This document shows positions 13,577 through 14,108 of a DNA stretch of 14,108 nt, piece by piece. A program made the translations under genes and the position numbers. Source of the stretch: LSUCC0057 sp042091915 (GTDB lineage: Bacteria > Pseudomonadota > Gammaproteobacteria > Pseudomonadales > Porticoccaceae); contig JBELGO010000041.1 in the NCBI GenBank assembly GCA_042091915.1, positions 1 to 14,108 of the forward strand. Reading direction: 5' to 3'. Numbering within the stretch: position 1 is the stretch's first letter; every line of letters begins with the position of its first letter. The notes beneath the pieces are model-generated. The model was given only the letters and a program-made list of their open reading frames with translations. It searched no databases and was not told the DNA's origin.

Positions 13577-14108
13577 TTGATTAAGAGAAATATCACCAAA
13601 GAATTGCACCTGCTGTTGCAAGAGTACCCCATAGTGACTGTGTTGGGGCCTCGGCAGGCTGGTAAAACAACCCTGGTTCAACATGAGCTACCAGATTACG
13701 CCTATGTCTCACTGGAAGATCCGGATGAGCGGATACTGGCAGCAGAGGACCCGCGGGCTTTTTTAAGGCGCTTCCGTGGCAATACGATATTTGATGAAGT
13801 TCAGCGTGTGCCGACGCTACTAAGTTACTTGCAGGGCATAGTAGACAAAGAGCAGAAAAATGGCCGATTTGTCATAACGGGTTCTCATCAGTTGGAATTG
13901 CGTGCGGCTGTAGCACAGTCCCTAGCAGGTCGCACGGGTTTACTGCATTTGTTGCCACTGTCTATTGCGGAGTTAAAACAGGCAGGAATGGCCTTTGATG
14001 GCTTCCAAGACTATGTTGTGCGCGGGTTTCTGCCCCGGGTACACAGTCAAAATCAGCGGCCTTTTCGAGCCTACGCTAATTATTATCAAACGTATATTGA
14101 GCGCGATG
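13577..14108 (+). CDS. AAA_14-type ATP-binding protein (partial, cut by window end)
   Basis: This is an ATPase of the AAA_14/DUF4143 type, with 177 codons seen. Walker A is GPRQAGKTTL (Lys30, Thr31). Walker B is TIFDEVQRVP (Asp73, Glu74). The sensor segment is FVITGSHQLEL (about 98-108). The visible end, YYQTYIERD, is the usual join to the C-terminal DUF4143 part, which must lie beyond 14108. The start is TTG at 13577, chosen because GAGG (13567-13570) sits six nt upstream and the frame begins with the typical KRNITKEL strand. The function of this common, patchily distributed family is not established; some are linked to mobile or defence regions, but nothing here shows that. The gene is more AT-rich at its start than its left neighbours. 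Confidence 0.85.
   Translation, partial: MIKRNITKELHLLLQEYPIVTVLGPRQAGKTTLVQHELPDYAYVSLEDPDERILAAEDPRAFLRRFRGNTIFDEVQRVPTLLSYLQGIVDKEQKNGRFVITGSHQLELRAAVAQSLAGRTGLLHLLPLSIAELKQAGMAFDGFQDYVVRGFLPRVHSQNQRPFRAYANYYQTYIERD

Overview
The window (14.1 kb, moderately GC-rich) looks like chromosomal DNA of a marine-type gammaproteobacterium. The reasons are the Pseudomonas-like rubredoxin and rubredoxin reductase, a PhnA/YjdM protein very close to the enterobacterial one, YciH, a ClsA-type cardiolipin synthase, an RfaH paralogue of NusG and GalU, together with an arylsulfatase and a DmdC-like acyl-CoA dehydrogenase. The genus cannot be fixed from the sequence alone. No rRNA, tRNA, CRISPR array, insertion sequence or phage gene was seen.

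Layout. (1) 1-2780, minus strand: an exported formylglycine-type arylsulfatase (cut by the left edge), preceded by an Old Yellow Enzyme family oxidoreductase. (2) 2781-6485, plus strand: a DmdC/FadE-like acyl-CoA dehydrogenase divergent from the oxidoreductase, with a 19-bp inverted repeat between them, followed by one polypeptide that joins two nearly identical rubredoxins to a rubredoxin reductase. (3) 6604-8745, minus strand: a tight cluster of quinone oxidoreductase, YciH/SUI1 and a GFA-family zinc protein, then PhnA/YjdM. (4) 8878-11775, plus strand: a voltage-gated K+ channel-like protein overlapping a cardiolipin synthase, then RfaH. (5) 11776-13268, plus strand: a roughly 250-nt leader with an ops-like element, an EPS-associated MarR-type regulator without a well-placed Shine-Dalgarno, and galU. 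(6) 13269-14108: a highly palindromic intergenic stretch, a possible 24-residue membrane ORF on the minus strand, and a TTG-started AAA_14-type ATPase cut by the right edge.

How the parts may work together. Regions 1-2 suggest catabolism of sulfated compounds, acyl-CoAs and possibly alkanes, with the rubredoxin fusion carrying electrons from NAD(P)H. Regions 4-5 form a cell-envelope unit: membrane channel, cardiolipin synthesis, and RfaH encoded directly upstream of a leader that resembles its own ops recruitment site, leading into polysaccharide-precursor synthesis (GalU, UDP-glucose).

The least explained parts are the three-domain rubredoxin fusion, the ops/no-SD arrangement, the 36-bp perfect palindrome with a near-copy of one arm downstream of galU, and the small ORFs at about 11.8-11.9 kb and 13.4 kb. 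All family assignments come from reading motifs by eye. No database search was run.
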